Source of the DNA: Hanleya hanleyi
Taxonomy: Eukaryota; Mollusca; Polyplacophora; Lepidopleurida; Hanleyidae
DNA: 64,000 nucleotides
Reading direction: 5' to 3'
NCBI GenBank assembly: GCA_036873755.1
Contig: JAVTVY010025059.1
Coordinates: forward strand, 1 to 64,000
In this document: positions 1 through 12,604 of the stretch, piece by piece
Layout: each line of letters starts with the position of its first letter
Position numbering within the stretch: the first letter of the stretch is position 1
Program-made: the position numbers and the translations under genes
Notes under the pieces: model-generated
The model's input: only the letters and a program-made list of their open reading frames with translations
Databases searched by the model: none
What the model was told of the DNA's origin: nothing

Positions 1-1440
1 AAATTATCCGTCGAAAGAGTGACTCACATGATATTGAAAACATTCTTTCCCTTGTAAAAATACTGGTTCTACTGTCTGTCACAGATAATATATCCGGCGG
101 TATTTCGGAGACAATTGATCGGGGATATTGAAACTTCACACAGGAAATAAAATAAAAAGTACTAATTTTATTCCAAAGTATCAAGAAAATCCTTCCAGTA
201 GTTCTCAACAAATCCCGAAAATAGCAATTAGATGGGAGATTTGTAGGTTATTTTTTGACGCCATGACACCAAGTCTGCATGTTATATAACATTGGCAGGT
301 CAATGTCATCGTAGCCCCAAAATAACATGGTAGGTATTGGTGATTTTCGTCAATTCCCTGATTAATTACATATGGGGGAAATTTTTTTTTTAGTTTATAT
401 ACTGTGTGAAGTTTTAAAGCTGTACGATAAATTTTCTGTGTATTGCAAAACTCGGGGACAAATTACAAAAATCGGCAGACGACGCTGATTATCCTAATTA
501 CTTTCCTTCACCTAAGCCAATCAAAATGGTAATTTGTCTGTATACATGGTGTAGTCTGTCTGTCTGTGTATTCTACTACCCAAATAAATACACTAAAAGA
601 ATTAACAGAACAAAGTCTGAATCTAATTGGTTGTTCTATTTCATGAAAAATTAGAACACGGTTATATAAGGAAGTCAAAACTTGGTAATATTTTGAGACA
701 ACTACTGTCAACAAGGTGACAAGTAAAAAAAATAGTCCCTTGTCACCTGGGACAAGTAAAGTTTTACAAACATTTCAACCCCTGTAGAATGGTACTTACA
801 AATGTAAGCTTATATTGACAGGATAGTGAAGACAAATTATATTGCACAATTCTTTATTTGTTTAATAGGACCAACTGCTTGCAAGAAAGATCAGAGACAC
901 GTCACAGTGCGGATCATTACGTTACAGGGTTTCGGATGATACATTACAGGGTTTCGGGTGATGGTGGAAGTGTGTGCATTATTTCATAACTTGGACTATG
1001 TGAAATAATTGGTCTCTGACATGCCTGCATCACAAGATAATGGCTACCGGTATCATTGGATGTGACAGAAAAGATGAAATGATAATGTGATACAACAAAT
1101 ATTCAGGCTAAAGCTGTGGTACCATATTACATATAGAAGAGGAACAAAATGGAACTGTGTTGAATCTTCACCATTCCTGAACACCCTTACAAAAAAATCA
1201 ACCACAATGGCCGGCATACTACTGGTGATAGAAAAGTGACACCATCGTATGCAAACAAAGTCTCATTACTGTGATAGAATGATGAACAATGTGCATATAC
1301 CTGTAGCCCTCTCATCTGTTGAAGCAGATGGCCCAACATAACACTCTGCAGCTACATGTAGATGAGAAGACAAGGGTGTTGTTTACTATGAATTAACTGT
1401 GATCATGGTGATGTTGAATACAAGAAAACAATGCAACACT
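1..1440. other. No recognisable feature
   Basis: AT-rich sequence with only short frames. No domain, splice-consistent exon or clear repeat was seen, apart from weak resemblance to the 150-bp unit beginning near 1440. Confidence 0.5.
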
Positions 1441-3945
1441 CGATATATCACAAATCATCGATACATGACGAATAATTGACTTCAGATACAAAAGTCAATG
1501 TATGAAGTCTGACCACCTTTACCATGTTTACATGTACTCTGTACAGGAAGGTGGATATAAATTTTTATTTACCATATTATGACTGTATGTCCCAGATCCT
1601 TAATACATTGTGTAATATAATTTGACTCGGGTACATAAGTCACTGTGTGAATTCTGACCACTTATACTCTTTGTAGGAAGGTCTTACATACTTCAACTGT
1701 GTATTTAGGTCCCATAACTAAACTTTGATAAAATGCAATTAGCTAGCTCACTCAAACTAAACTGTGATAATGTGCAATTAACTGGCTCTCTCAAATATCC
1801 CTGATCAGTGATAGGTTGGACACACATAAACTATGTAAGTATGTCCCATTACTAAACTGTGATAAAATGCAATTAAATAATTCTCTCAATTATCCCAGAT
1901 CAGTGATGTTAAATACATGTACAGCCCTCGAAATTTGGCGTAACCGAAACGATTGGTTACGTGTCGGTTACGTGGTTGTAAATTCTGCAGAACGAATAAT
2001 AGGTTACGTAAAAAATCAACTTGCGCTACAGTATGACGAGTGCCATTGAAAATGTCTGGGCGACCGGCCTAGTGACAGTCATCAATCGTTGCCTTACCGG
2101 TCTATATTTCTCCTCTATGGTATCTTCGAATCATGCTTCGGAGTTTATACACGTTTTTATTATGGAATTAGTATCATGAACGTGTGATTTTGCATCAGAA
2201 AGAAATAAAAACACGGAGGTTCGAAACGAAAAAAACTGACATTCTGATGGCGCATAAAAACGGAAGCATGCGATATCAAGGGGACACAACTTCCAACATA
2301 CAAAGCCTGAATTCATCCAATCAAATGTGGGTCAATTCTACAGCGCGGGACAGCACGCACACGAAAGTGGATGGAAATCGAATTTCTCATCTCCGCATCC
2401 TCCGGACCGCAGGTTCGATATGCAAAACGGCTCAAAAGCGAAAATTGACTCTGTGAACATAAAAACATTCCAGAAGTGGTCATTTCACGATGACGTTAGA
2501 AAAGTTTTGTCTGCTTTTGTTTTACTTTCTACACATTTCACATTTTATTTTTTTCAACTCTGTCCCTTTTATTCCATGCCCGGGTGCTTCTTCCTGAATT
2601 TCTGACGAATAAGTTGCACATGTTACATCGCAGTTTGAGAATATTGCCGTCAGCTGCTGTTTCAAGGACTCTCAAAACAATTTTGTAATTTATTGTAATA
2701 AGATATATAAAATAATATATAATACACAATTTCTTCAGTTTCAGAAAAAAATTTGGCTAACCTGTTTACGTAACCAATGGGTTACGCAACCTAGTCCTAC
2801 GTAACCGAACAATAGGTTACGTGAACATCGTGACCCAGAACTATTTTTGGGTTACGCAAATTTTTGAAATTTCGAGGCCTGATGTACTCGGAATACATAG
2901 GTCGCTGTGTGAAGTCCGATCACCTATACTCTGTGTAGGAAGGTTGGACACACATAAACTATGTATATAGGCCCCAACTAATATGTGATAAAATGCAATT
3001 AGCTAGCTCACACTCAAATCATTGATATTACATGCACTCAGAATACATAGGTCGCTGTGTGTGAAGTCCGATCACCTATACTATGTGTAGGAAGGTTGGA
3101 CACACATAAACTATGTATGTAGGTCCCATAACTAATCTGTGATAAAATGCAATTAACTAGCTCACTCAAATCAGTGACATAACATGTACTCAGAATACAT
3201 AGGTCGCTGTGTGAAGTCCGATCACCTATACTATGTGTAGGAAGGTTGGACACACATAAACTATGTATGTAGGTCCCATAACTAATCTGTGATAAAATGC
3301 AATTAACTAGCTCACTCAAATCAGTGATATTACATGTACTCAGAATACATAGTTCGCTGTGTGAAGTCCGATCACCTATACTATGTGTAGGAAGGTTGGA
3401 CACACATAAAGTATGTATGTAGGTCCCATAACTAATCTGTGATAAAATGCAATTAACTAGCTCACTCAAATCAGTGATATAACATGTACTCAGAATACAT
3501 AGGTCGCTGTGTGAAGTCCGATCACCTATACTATGTGTAGGAAGGTTGGACACACATAAACTATGTATGTAGGTCCCAACTAATATGTGATAAAATGCAA
3601 TTAACTAGCTCACTCAAATCATTGATATTACATGTACTCAGAATACATAGGTCGCTGTGTGAAGTCCGATCACCTGTACTATGTGTAGGAAGGTTGGACA
3701 CACATAAACTATGTATGTAGGTCCCATAACTAATCTGTGATAAAATGCAATTAACTAGCTCACTCAAATCAGTGATATAACATGTACTCAGAATACATAG
3801 GTCGCTGTGTGAAGTCCGATCACCTATACTATGTGTGGGAAGGTTGGACACACATAAACTATGTATGTAGGTCCCAAAACTAAACTGTGATAAAATGCAA
3901 TTAACTTGCTCACTCAAATATTTCAGATCGGTGATATTAACAGAC
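1440..3945. repeat. 150-bp satellite array, interrupted by a 960-bp element
   Basis: Unit of 149-150 bp. Landmarks: CAGAATACATAGGTCGCTG, GGAAGGTTGGACACACATAA, GTGATAAAATGCAATTA, CTAGCTCACTCAAATC. The core from 2882 to 3945 is nearly homogeneous, about 7 units starting near 3040, 3190, 3340, 3490, 3640 and 3790. Left of the insertion (1440-1921) the units are degenerate and truncated. Minus-strand frames of 171 and 128 codons exist only because the unit is 50 codons long. Confidence 0.92.
1922..2881. mobile_element. Non-autonomous hAT-like DNA transposon, 960 bp
   Basis: Terminal inverted repeats CAGCCCTCGAAATTT (left) and AAATTTCGAGGCCTG (right) differ at one base. ATGTA is duplicated at 1917-1921 and 2882-2886, and the satellite unit has a single ATGTA there. 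GGTTACG, or its complement, recurs in both subterminal regions (about 1938-2010 and 2765-2858), like transposase binding sites. No transposase frame is present. CAG-ended repeats suggest the hAT group; a 5-bp duplication is shorter than the usual 8, so the superfamily is tentative. Confidence 0.75.
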
Positions 3946-4650
3946 AATTATGCCATATGTATACAGTAATATTTCATCATACAGCAGTAAGCTAAAAAAA
4001 AGTTAATAATAATCATGATAATCATTTTGCATCTTGAAGTTTTCATTCCTTAGATGAGGAGTGTTATGAGTAACATCAGTTGAAAAGGAGGCATCAAACT
4101 TATTGTAGGTGGTACCATCTTGGATGTTACTAAACCTCCCCAGACTCCCTTCCCCATTATTGTAACCCCTGTTACTTGTGGTTTCTGTGATTCATGAATT
4201 GGTAGAATTCAATGTTTACATTTCAGCTTTTCATATCTTTAGTTGTTCATTTGATTGCAAACAGTCTAGTGTTTATTTAGAGCATTCATAAAGTTAGACC
4301 GCGGTTCACAGTTCCTTATTCGTCATCCAGCGACTCATAGCCGCACCCCAAGCAGCGCCCCCTGGCGTCAGATTTGGGATACAAATATGCAAAGATATCG
4401 ATTTCACATGAACTCTTGTATATAGATGAGGCTAGGTATTCGTATTGTTAGAAATCAGATCTGTTATTAGATTATATCCGAATATGATTTAAATATATGA
4501 ATTTTATTTCAATTAGTGTGAATTTGTTGATGTATGTTCTGAAATATCCTTCACTTTCTTACAGGTTGATATACTTTTCACTGATGACTGCAAGAAATAA
4601 CACTGGGATGTAACTTGGTTGCTCATATGGTTCCGATGTATTTGCAAGAA
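3946..4650. other. Unannotated spacer
   Basis: No gene or repeat recognised. A short GC-rich patch near 4310-4375 breaks an otherwise AT-rich stretch. Confidence 0.4.
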
Positions 4651-4654
4651 TTTA

Positions 4655-5335
4655 GAATTTAACTAAATCTGCAAATACATGTACAATTTGCACCACAACA
4701 ATCCAGTGCAGATTTCATTTAAATCTGCATCTGGATGAACGTTAAACCTTGATGTGGTTGTACGTTTAACCTTGATGTGGTTGTACGTTGAACCTATTTC
4801 TGGGAAAACATTGAACCTGAATCTGGTTATACGTTGAACCAGTAATTGGTTATAGGTAACACCAAATTTTGGTTCAGGGTTTTCCATGGTTAAACGTTGA
4901 ACCAGAAACTGGTTCAACGTTTACCTTTCAGTTCAACGTTACACCTTTTCGTGGTTGAACGTTTAACCTCATTTCAGTTCAACGTTCAACCTTGATGTGG
5001 TTGTACGTTTAACCTTGCATGATGTGGTTGTATGTTGAACCTATTTCTGAGAAAACATTGAACCTGAATCTGGTTATACGTTGAACCAGTAATTGGTTAT
5101 AGGTAACACCAAATTTTGGTTCAGGGTTTTCCATGGTTAAACGTTGAACCAGAAACTGATTCAACGTTTACCTTTCAGTTCAACGTTACACCTTTTCGTG
5201 GTTGAACGTTTAACCTCATTTCAGTTCAACGTTGAAATTTGCTTGGTGCTACGTTGAACCAGTTTATGGTTGCAACCGAGTTACATCCACTTTATGGTTG
5301 AACGTTTACTCAGCGTTTTTACAGTGTAGTGCAAT
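4655..5335. repeat. GTTGAACC-rich repeat, ~247-bp unit duplicated
   Basis: Two copies of a ~247-bp unit, starting near 4736 and 4984, differing by a 4-bp GCAT insertion and a few substitutions. GTTGAACC and its complement GGTTCAAC occur in both directions every 20-25 bp, often within AACGTT, making many small palindromes. The block ends at CAGCGTTTTTACAGTGTA near 5330, which looks like a transposon terminus, but no matching left end was found. Confidence 0.7.
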
Positions 5336-6064
5336 ATGGCTACGGCACAACTATTTCATATTGCCGCTAATGGAGATGCATATAGTGTATAACCTATTCG
5401 TCTTTTATTCAGGAAAAGTCCCTCAACAAAACCTATCGCAACTGATTATTCTTCTAGCAATATATTATTTCCTACTTACTAATTGACGCCAAACTTTACC
5501 CTGGCAGTTTTCCAATAGGTTGATATTAATATTAAGGTTGAAATATTAATATAAAATAAAACTCGATCTTTAGGACCGTAGTAAACAAAACATGGCAATA
5601 GCCACACCCACCCCCTCAATGCACCATGAATCTAACTAATTAATGGTGCATGAATGGTGCACTAAAAGGTGTACTTATTTATGGGCGGAACTGTACATAT
5701 TACATCCAATAAATGGGATAGGAAAAAGGCGTCCATCCACTATATATAGGATTATTAACTTATAATCAGATTGATTGAACGGAGCTTAGCCTTAGTGACC
5801 TTTCAGTCCGAAATGATTTGCAATATCTTCCCCGGATTTGAATTGAAAGGTTGCAAAAAAAAATCTGAATATTTCAAAATAGCTTACTGTGGATATCATG
5901 AATGATTTTATCCATAACTACACCCCTGTTTTTCAGTGGAGAATTCGGAATTAATGACCGCATTAGTGAATATTATCGTGTAATAATTTTTTGATGTTTA
6001 TTGTTTATTTTTTGATGAGGTGTCTTAAACTAAACATCGAATAATTATTACAGGAATATATTCA
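5336..6064. other. Unannotated spacer
   Basis: AT-rich, nothing recognised beyond short (TATTAA)-type runs near 5522-5560. Confidence 0.4.
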
Positions 6065-6578
6065 TTAACCCTGTCTGGCCTGGGCTTTTTGGGACGTGTC
6101 CAGACCTGGGGGGGGGGGGGCATTTCGGGCTGAAACTTACCACACTATACCCTTGGGTCAAGCTCTGCCAGAAAATGTAAAAAATCCAACATTGCCGCTG
6201 TGATGACGTCACACAGTTTTTCATTTTCAAAATCGACATTTTTTTAGTCAATTTTTCGGTCAGATTTTTCCACTTTTTATTTGTGCAGTTTCTCCGCAAA
6301 TTAGTAAATATTACTGTGATGTTAAATAAAATAGTTTTTGCCCACATTTCATCGCGGAAAAGCAGCAATTTTGAAGAAATATGACGAAAACATCACTTTT
6401 CTGGTGCCCCAGGTGACCGCCATCTTGAATTTACTCATGATCCTCTGCTCGGGGGTTATGCAAAATGACCTCAAAATGACCCCAATATGATAAACTATAA
6501 AGTCACGAAGTTTCAGCTCTCTGTTTTTGGTCGTTCCGGAGTTAACGCAGAAAGTTTGGTGGGGCCTGGTAGGGTTAT
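6065..6578 (+). mobile_element. piggyBac-like MITE, copy A
   Basis: Starts TTAACCCTGTCTGGCCTGGG and ends GCCTGGTAGGGTTAT. These are inverted ends beginning CCCT at a TTAA target, the target now mutated to TTAT on the right. A poly-G tract follows the left end. Inside: GATGACGTCAC at 6201-6211. Same family as 21832-22414. Confidence 0.7.
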
Positions 6579-7260
6579 AGTGAGGTGGCTTAGGGCCATA
6601 TTTTGGGGCGATCGTGACACGCTGGACCAAAGCACCAAATTTGGCACACTCAACACTTGAGGCATATAGAACAATATCAGAAGGGGTGCCCTTTGCTCTG
6701 GGCTGTGTGATGCCCTCTGGCCCCCAAAAGGGCATCTGAGAGGCAATATTGTTATTTGAAGAATAGTTAGCCTAGAAACAGCTTCGTTATTTTCATTATC
6801 CTTCAGGCTGGGAAGCTGAAACTTGCCACACTGTATCACTGATTCATGCGCTACCGGAAATGTCACCAAATCCAAGATGGCGGGCATGATGACATCACAG
6901 TGACATCATATTCCCAAAATAAGTCATTTTGCGGACGATTTTTCGGACCGATTTTTCCCATTTTTTATTTGTGGAATTTTCTTCACTGAAACTGCCTGGT
7001 AAATTAGTAAATAATCATCTCATTTGAGATAAAATACTTTTGAGCACTTTTACGAAGAACAACACATTAATTTTGAAGGAATACTATGAAAACAGAACTT
7101 TCTGGTACACCCTAATGTTATCCATTATGAATTTACTCATGAAGCTGTGCTCCGAGTTTTATGCAACAGGCTCAAAAATAACATCAGTATTATAAGCTAT
7201 AACTGCTCTAAGTTACAGCCCTCGACGTTTCTTCATTTGGAGTATCAGAGAACAGTTTTT
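6577..7260 (+). repeat. Second repeat family, plus-oriented copy
   Basis: Begins TAGTGAGGTGGCTTA directly at the end of MITE copy A. It matches 8950-9533 in inverted orientation, including the stretch encoding (minus strand) MPFWGPEGITQPRAKGTPS. The inner part resembles the piggyBac-like MITE (CTGAAACTTGCCACAC, CCAAGATGG, TGACATCACAGTGACATCA), so the two families share sequence. Confidence 0.6.
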
Positions 7261-8949
7261 TGAGAAGGGAGAGCCGGGTGGCTGAAACCACCTATACCAA
7301 TTAGGTTTACATAATCGCATGTGTAAAAGGAAACAATCGCCCCTTATCCTTGTAAAAATTGAAAATTCAGCTTTTCATCTCGTAAAATGGGGGAAAAAGA
7401 TGGAAATGTCCAAGACTGGACAGTTTTTTAGGGTATTCTAGCATTTATCAGATTCACCCCATGTTGAGGCGTTTACTTCATCAGACGTCCTCGATGCTCA
7501 TCCATTAAAATCGGATTAGTTATTTGTATTCTCGGGTCTGCAGGTGAGGTGCCAAGGGAAGCTTTCCTGTTATATGGTTGATGTTTAGTCTCCAGACGTC
7601 AATTTTTCCCACTTCTTGCATATCGCTCCAATTTCAATCTTTCTACTTTTAAGTTCGAGAGAAGAATAGCTGAATTAACAAGTGTTACATGGGCCGGGGA
7701 TTTGTGTTTAGTTCTATACGTCTCTCTCTGTATATTTGTGGCCGCCGAAAAAAAGCCAAAATTATTGGACGAAATGGTACGAACCTTCATCTGAAGAGTG
7801 TTGGGGTCAGTGGGGGTGAAACTGAAAAGAACAATCCCAAAAGGGGCATCTAACACTTGTCGGAGGCCGGGATTTTTTATTGGAAGGCCATCAAATTACG
7901 TCAGGATAGTTAACAGAGCTGTATGGCCAGAAAATTAAAGGGAGTCTAAAACCGAGAAGGAATCAAAAGAACATGTAACGCCCAATGGAGACCGAGAACA
8001 TGCAACATACAAGTAAGGGTGAGTGAGTAAATAGAATTTAGCGTGGCTTTCAACAATATCTCAGCTATATCGCGTCGAACCAACTACAAGCACCATCCAG
8101 CCAAGTTGCGTTCCTGTTACTTCAAAGAAGAAATCTTTGAAGCAGCATGGAACCAGACACCCTCCATCCACCCTATAAAACACTGAGGGCAGCACACAAG
8201 ACACAGACAGGACGCTTACATGGTGCAATAAAGACAAGTGATATTACAGTGCTAGACATCACATTATCACGTTCCTGTTGCTTCTCAGCAAAATGCTTGA
8301 AAGCAACAGGAACCTGTACCCACCCAATCACCTCCACAACATACAAGTAACATGTTGCACTTGTCTATATATTATCATTGAATGGACACAGCTTTCGTCG
8401 AATGTTCATGGAACTTTGTCAAGATAGCTGTGGGAATACCAAGTGTGAAAATAGAGGCCCGCAATATTGGGGGTTTTTTGGTCAAAAACCTGTCAAACAT
8501 TTTCAGGATAACTATATGGATCTCAGAGAGTGGATAGACACAGAAAAAGGATCGGAAATTGCATTTAACGCCCATTGAGGGACAGGAACATGAAATTAAC
8601 ATTAAAATAACACGTTGACTTCTATCCGTCGCTATTGACATGACCGAGAGTGCTTAGGACGATTTCAGGTTTAGAGGCAGATTGGGGGAGGGGTCTGAAA
8701 CTACACCTTATTCCCACTGGGTGACAATACCATTATATTTACACATTTACATGTGCATGTTTCAGGACACGTGCACTACTCCAATTATATGCCGGTTCTG
8801 CAGGCACACCCACTAGTAAAATGATACTGAATAGGGAGGATCCTGCGTCAATTGTTACTGTTGGATTATCCTTCAGCCCCTCCCCCCCCCCTCCGCTCTT
8901 CCCAATAAAATTTTCTCTGATGCTCGAAAGTGTTGAGAGCTGGCACCTT
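7261..8949. other. Unannotated region between inverted repeat copies
   Basis: No gene recognised. It contains a hairpin with 13-bp perfect arms (GTTCCTGTTGCTT at 8271-8283, its complement at 8301-8313) and a poly-C run at 8880-8892. Confidence 0.45.
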
Positions 8950-9533
8950 GTGTCCATATAGCAAATCATATTAGGGCCATTTAATTCTCGGATAAGAGCA
9001 TAATGGGTAAATTCAAAATGGATGGCAGTTGTGTTTTTGTCGTATTTTCTTCCAAATTTTGTCTACGTGAAAGTGCATAATAATATTTTATTTTATATCA
9101 GATGATTATTTACTGATTTACAAGGCAATTTGAGCGAAGAAAATGGCACAAATACAAAATTTGAAAAATCGATCAAAAAAATCGTCAATAAAATGGCTTA
9201 TTTTTATAATATGACGTCACTGTGACATCATCATAGAGGCCATCTTCAATTTTGTTACATTTTATTGTAGCGCTGGAACCAAAGATATAATGTGGCAAGT
9301 TTCAGCTTCCTAGCCTCAAGGATAACAAAAATCATGAAGCTATTGGGAAGCCAACTATTTTTTCAATGATAATATTTTCCCTTAGATGCCCTTTTGGGGG
9401 CCAGAGGGCGTCACACGGCCCAGAGCAATGGGCACCCCTTCTGATATTGTTCTGTATGCCTCAAGTGATGGATGTGCCAAGTTTGGTGCTTTGGTCCAGC
9501 GTGTCACGATCTTTTTGCTAAGCCACCTCACTA
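8950..9533 (-). repeat. Second repeat family, minus-oriented copy
   Basis: Inverted match to 6577-7260, ending TAAGCCACCTCACTA at 9519-9533. The plus strand encodes MPFWGPEGVTRPRAMGTPS, nearly the same peptide as the other copy. CRE-type TGACGTCACTGTGACATCA at 9212-9230. Confidence 0.6.
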
Positions 9534-9951
9534 TGGGACAATGTGCAAGAGGTGGGGAAAACGAACTCTACATTTGAGGTGACCGTGCCTAACTTAGTTG
9601 AGTTTCCATACCGAGCATCGCTCAATGGCATAGAACGACGCGTTTGTCCTCTTGTCGTAATGCCCGCTAGCCCAATGATCGATACATTGGTCGTTCTGTT
9701 AGAAACGTAACTCTGAATTGCTTCTGGCTCATAGATGAAAATTCCTTGCTTCTCATATCGCTAATTGTGGCGGTTCGAATCTGGAGACCTAGAATGATTA
9801 AACATGATTTTGTGAGTAAGTGTTTTCGAATATGGACGCAGACGATAACTGTATTTCTGAAACATAATTACAAGCAGGTGGGGTGAGGGGGGGGAGGGGA
9901 ACAGCCACGGACGCCGAGCTCACTATAACTTTTACTGACACAACAGTTATT

Positions 9952-11951
9952 TCATGTAAGGATAAGAATTCATGTAAGGTAGCCAGGTCAGATAGACCGT
10001 TCTAGTTGTGAATTCAGGTAATGTAGGAAGCTCAGATTGAATATTCTAATGGTGAATCCATGCAATGTAGCAAAGTCAGATTTGTTCTGAAGGTGAATTC
10101 ATGTAAAGTAGGAACATCTGATTGACTGTCCGGTTGGTAAATTCCTGCAATGTAGGAAGATCAGATAGACTATCCTGATGGTGAATGTATATATATATAT
10201 ATATGAATATCAGTTTGACTGTCCCTATGGTGAATTCATGTAATTTACGAAGACCAGATTGAATGTTCTGGTGGTGAATTCAGGATTTACTCTCCTGTTG
10301 GGTGAGTTGATGTAATGTAAAGAGATCAGATTGGCTGTTCTGATGGTGGATTCATGTAATGTAGGAAGATTAAATTGACTGTCTTGATGGTGAATTCATC
10401 TAATGTAGGAAGATCAGGATGAGTGTGCTGATGGTGAATTCATGTAATGTAACAAGATCGTATTGACTGTCCCGATTGTGAATTCATATAATGTAAGATG
10501 ATCAGATTGACTGTCTTGATGGCGAACTGGCTATACCAGAGATAAATTTATGTATTATAGGAAGATCAGATTGATTATCTTGATGGTAAATTCATGTAAT
10601 TTTGGAAGATCAGTCTGACTCTCCTGATTGCGAATTCATATAATGTAGGAAGATAAGATTGGCTAACCTGATTGTGAATTCATGTAATTTAGATACATCA
10701 GGCTGACTGTCGCCATGGCGAATTCGTGTAATGTAGGAAGATCGGATTGAGCGTTCTGTTGGTAAATTCATGTATTGTAGGAAGATCAGACTGACTGTCC
10801 TGGTGGTGAAGTCATGTAAAGTAGGAATATCAGATTGACAATTCTGACAGTGATTTCATGTAATGTAGGAAGATCAGAAAGACTGTTCTGATGGTGAATT
10901 TATGTAATATAGGAAGTAATATAGAAAGATAGTGAATTCGGGTAATATAGGAAGATCAGACTGAGTGACTTGATGTTGAATTCGGGTAATGTAGGGAGAT
11001 CTGACTGACTGACTTGATGCTGAATTCGGATAATATAGGAAGATCAGACTGACTGGCTTGATGCTGAATTCGGGTAATATATGAATATCAGACTGACAGA
11101 CTTGATGCTGAATTCGGGTAATATAGGAAGATCAGACTGACTGACTTGATGCTGAATTCGGGTAATGTAGAGAGATCAGACTGACTGACTTGATGCTGAA
11201 TTCGGGTAATATAGGAAGATCAGACTGACTGACTTGATGCTGAATTCGGGTGATATAGGAAGATCAGACTGACTGACTTGACGCTGAATTCGGGTAATAT
11301 AGAAAGATCAGGCCGATTGACTTGACGCTGAATTCGGGTAATATATGAAGATCAGACTGACTGACTTGATGCTGAATTCGGGAAATATAGACAGATCAGA
11401 CTGACTTGACGCTGAATTCGGGTAATATAGGAAGATCAGACTGACTGACTTGACGCTGAATTCGGGTAATATAGGACGATCAGACTGACTGACTTGATGC
11501 TGAATTCGGGTAATATAGGAAGATCAGGCTGACTGACTTGATGCTGAATCAGGTAATATAGGAAGATCAGACTGACTGACTTGATGCTGAATTAGGTAAT
11601 GTAGGGAGATCAGGCTGACTGACTTGATGCTGAATTCGGGTAATATAGGAAGATCAGACTGACTGCCCTAATACTGAATTCATGCAATGTAGAAGAAGAA
11701 ATTGACTGTCTTACAGAATTAGATTGACTGTCTTGATGGTGAATTCATCCACTGTAGGGAAAATTAGATCGACTGTCCCGGGGGTGAATTCATGCAATGT
11801 ATGGGAAGGTCAGATTGACTGTCCTGATGGTGAAATCAGGTAATGTAGGAAGATCAGACTGAGTTTTCTGATATTGTTTTCGTGTATGGAAGGCAGGTCA
11901 GATCGACTGTTTTGAGGGTGAATTCATGTACTGAAGGCAGGTCAGATTGAC
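9952..11951. repeat. 44-bp minisatellite with an EcoRI site in most units
   Basis: About 45 units. Core unit landmarks: GCTGAATTCGGGTAATATAG, GAAGATCAGACTGACTGACT. Units from about 10930 to 11660 are nearly identical; those at both edges are diverged, reading GGTGAATTCATGTAATGTAG with GATCAGATTGACTGTCCTGA. An (AT)n tract lies at about 10187-10203. Homogeneous centre and decayed edges fit unequal exchange. Confidence 0.93.
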
Positions 11952-11974
11952 AAAAGAAGTTTGTGTATGGTGAA

Positions 11975-12436
11975 ACAACAAAATCTTTGAGCTGACACTC
12001 CGTGACTTTGTAGTTTATCATATTGGGACCATTTTGAACCTATTTGAATACCTCACAAGCAGACGATCATGGGTAAATTCAAAATGGCGGCCATGTGGGG
12101 GGCACAGAAAGTTATGCTTTTGTCATTTTTCTTAAAAATTTCTGCCTTTCAGTGAGGAAATGTGGGCAAAAACTGAATTATTTTACATCAGATTATTATT
12201 TACTAATTTATCAGGAAGCTTTTGGGAAGAAATTACATAAATAGGGAATTCCAAAAGGCCATTTTTGGAAAATGACATCATTGTGACGTCATCAACGCGA
12301 TTATCTTGGCTTTTTTATTCGCTTTCTGGTAGAACTTCGCCCAAGGGTATAGTGTGGTAAACTTGTGTCAGAAAAATAACTAGGAGTGGCCGAAATGCAC
12401 CCTTCCATCCCAAAAAGCCCAGTACAGAGAAGTTAA
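11975..12436 (-). mobile_element. piggyBac-like MITE, copy B, left end lost
   Basis: Reverse-oriented relative of copies A and E. The right end reads CCCAAAAAGCCCAGTACAG...TTAA at 12433-12436. Internal landmarks: ATCATGGGTAAATTCAAAAT, GTGACGTCATC at 12282-12292. The left end runs into the minisatellite without a recognisable terminus. Confidence 0.6.
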
Positions 12437-12604
12437 AATCATATATATATTCTGTCCTTCAATCAGTATTTTGTTTCAGCCTATAACATATCAAAAAACC
12501 ATAAGCTTTGTTCCTGCGCAAACAGCAGAACCGACAAGTTTATAAACGACAATTATCAGATCCGTACTGTGAATGGCTTCTATAATACCGTAACGAATTT
12601 GATA

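Noticed and set aside
3038..3947. Minus-strand frames of 171 and 128 codons with a repeated 50-residue peptide.
   Set aside because: Product of a 150-bp satellite whose unit is a multiple of three. No start context, domain or flanking gene structure.
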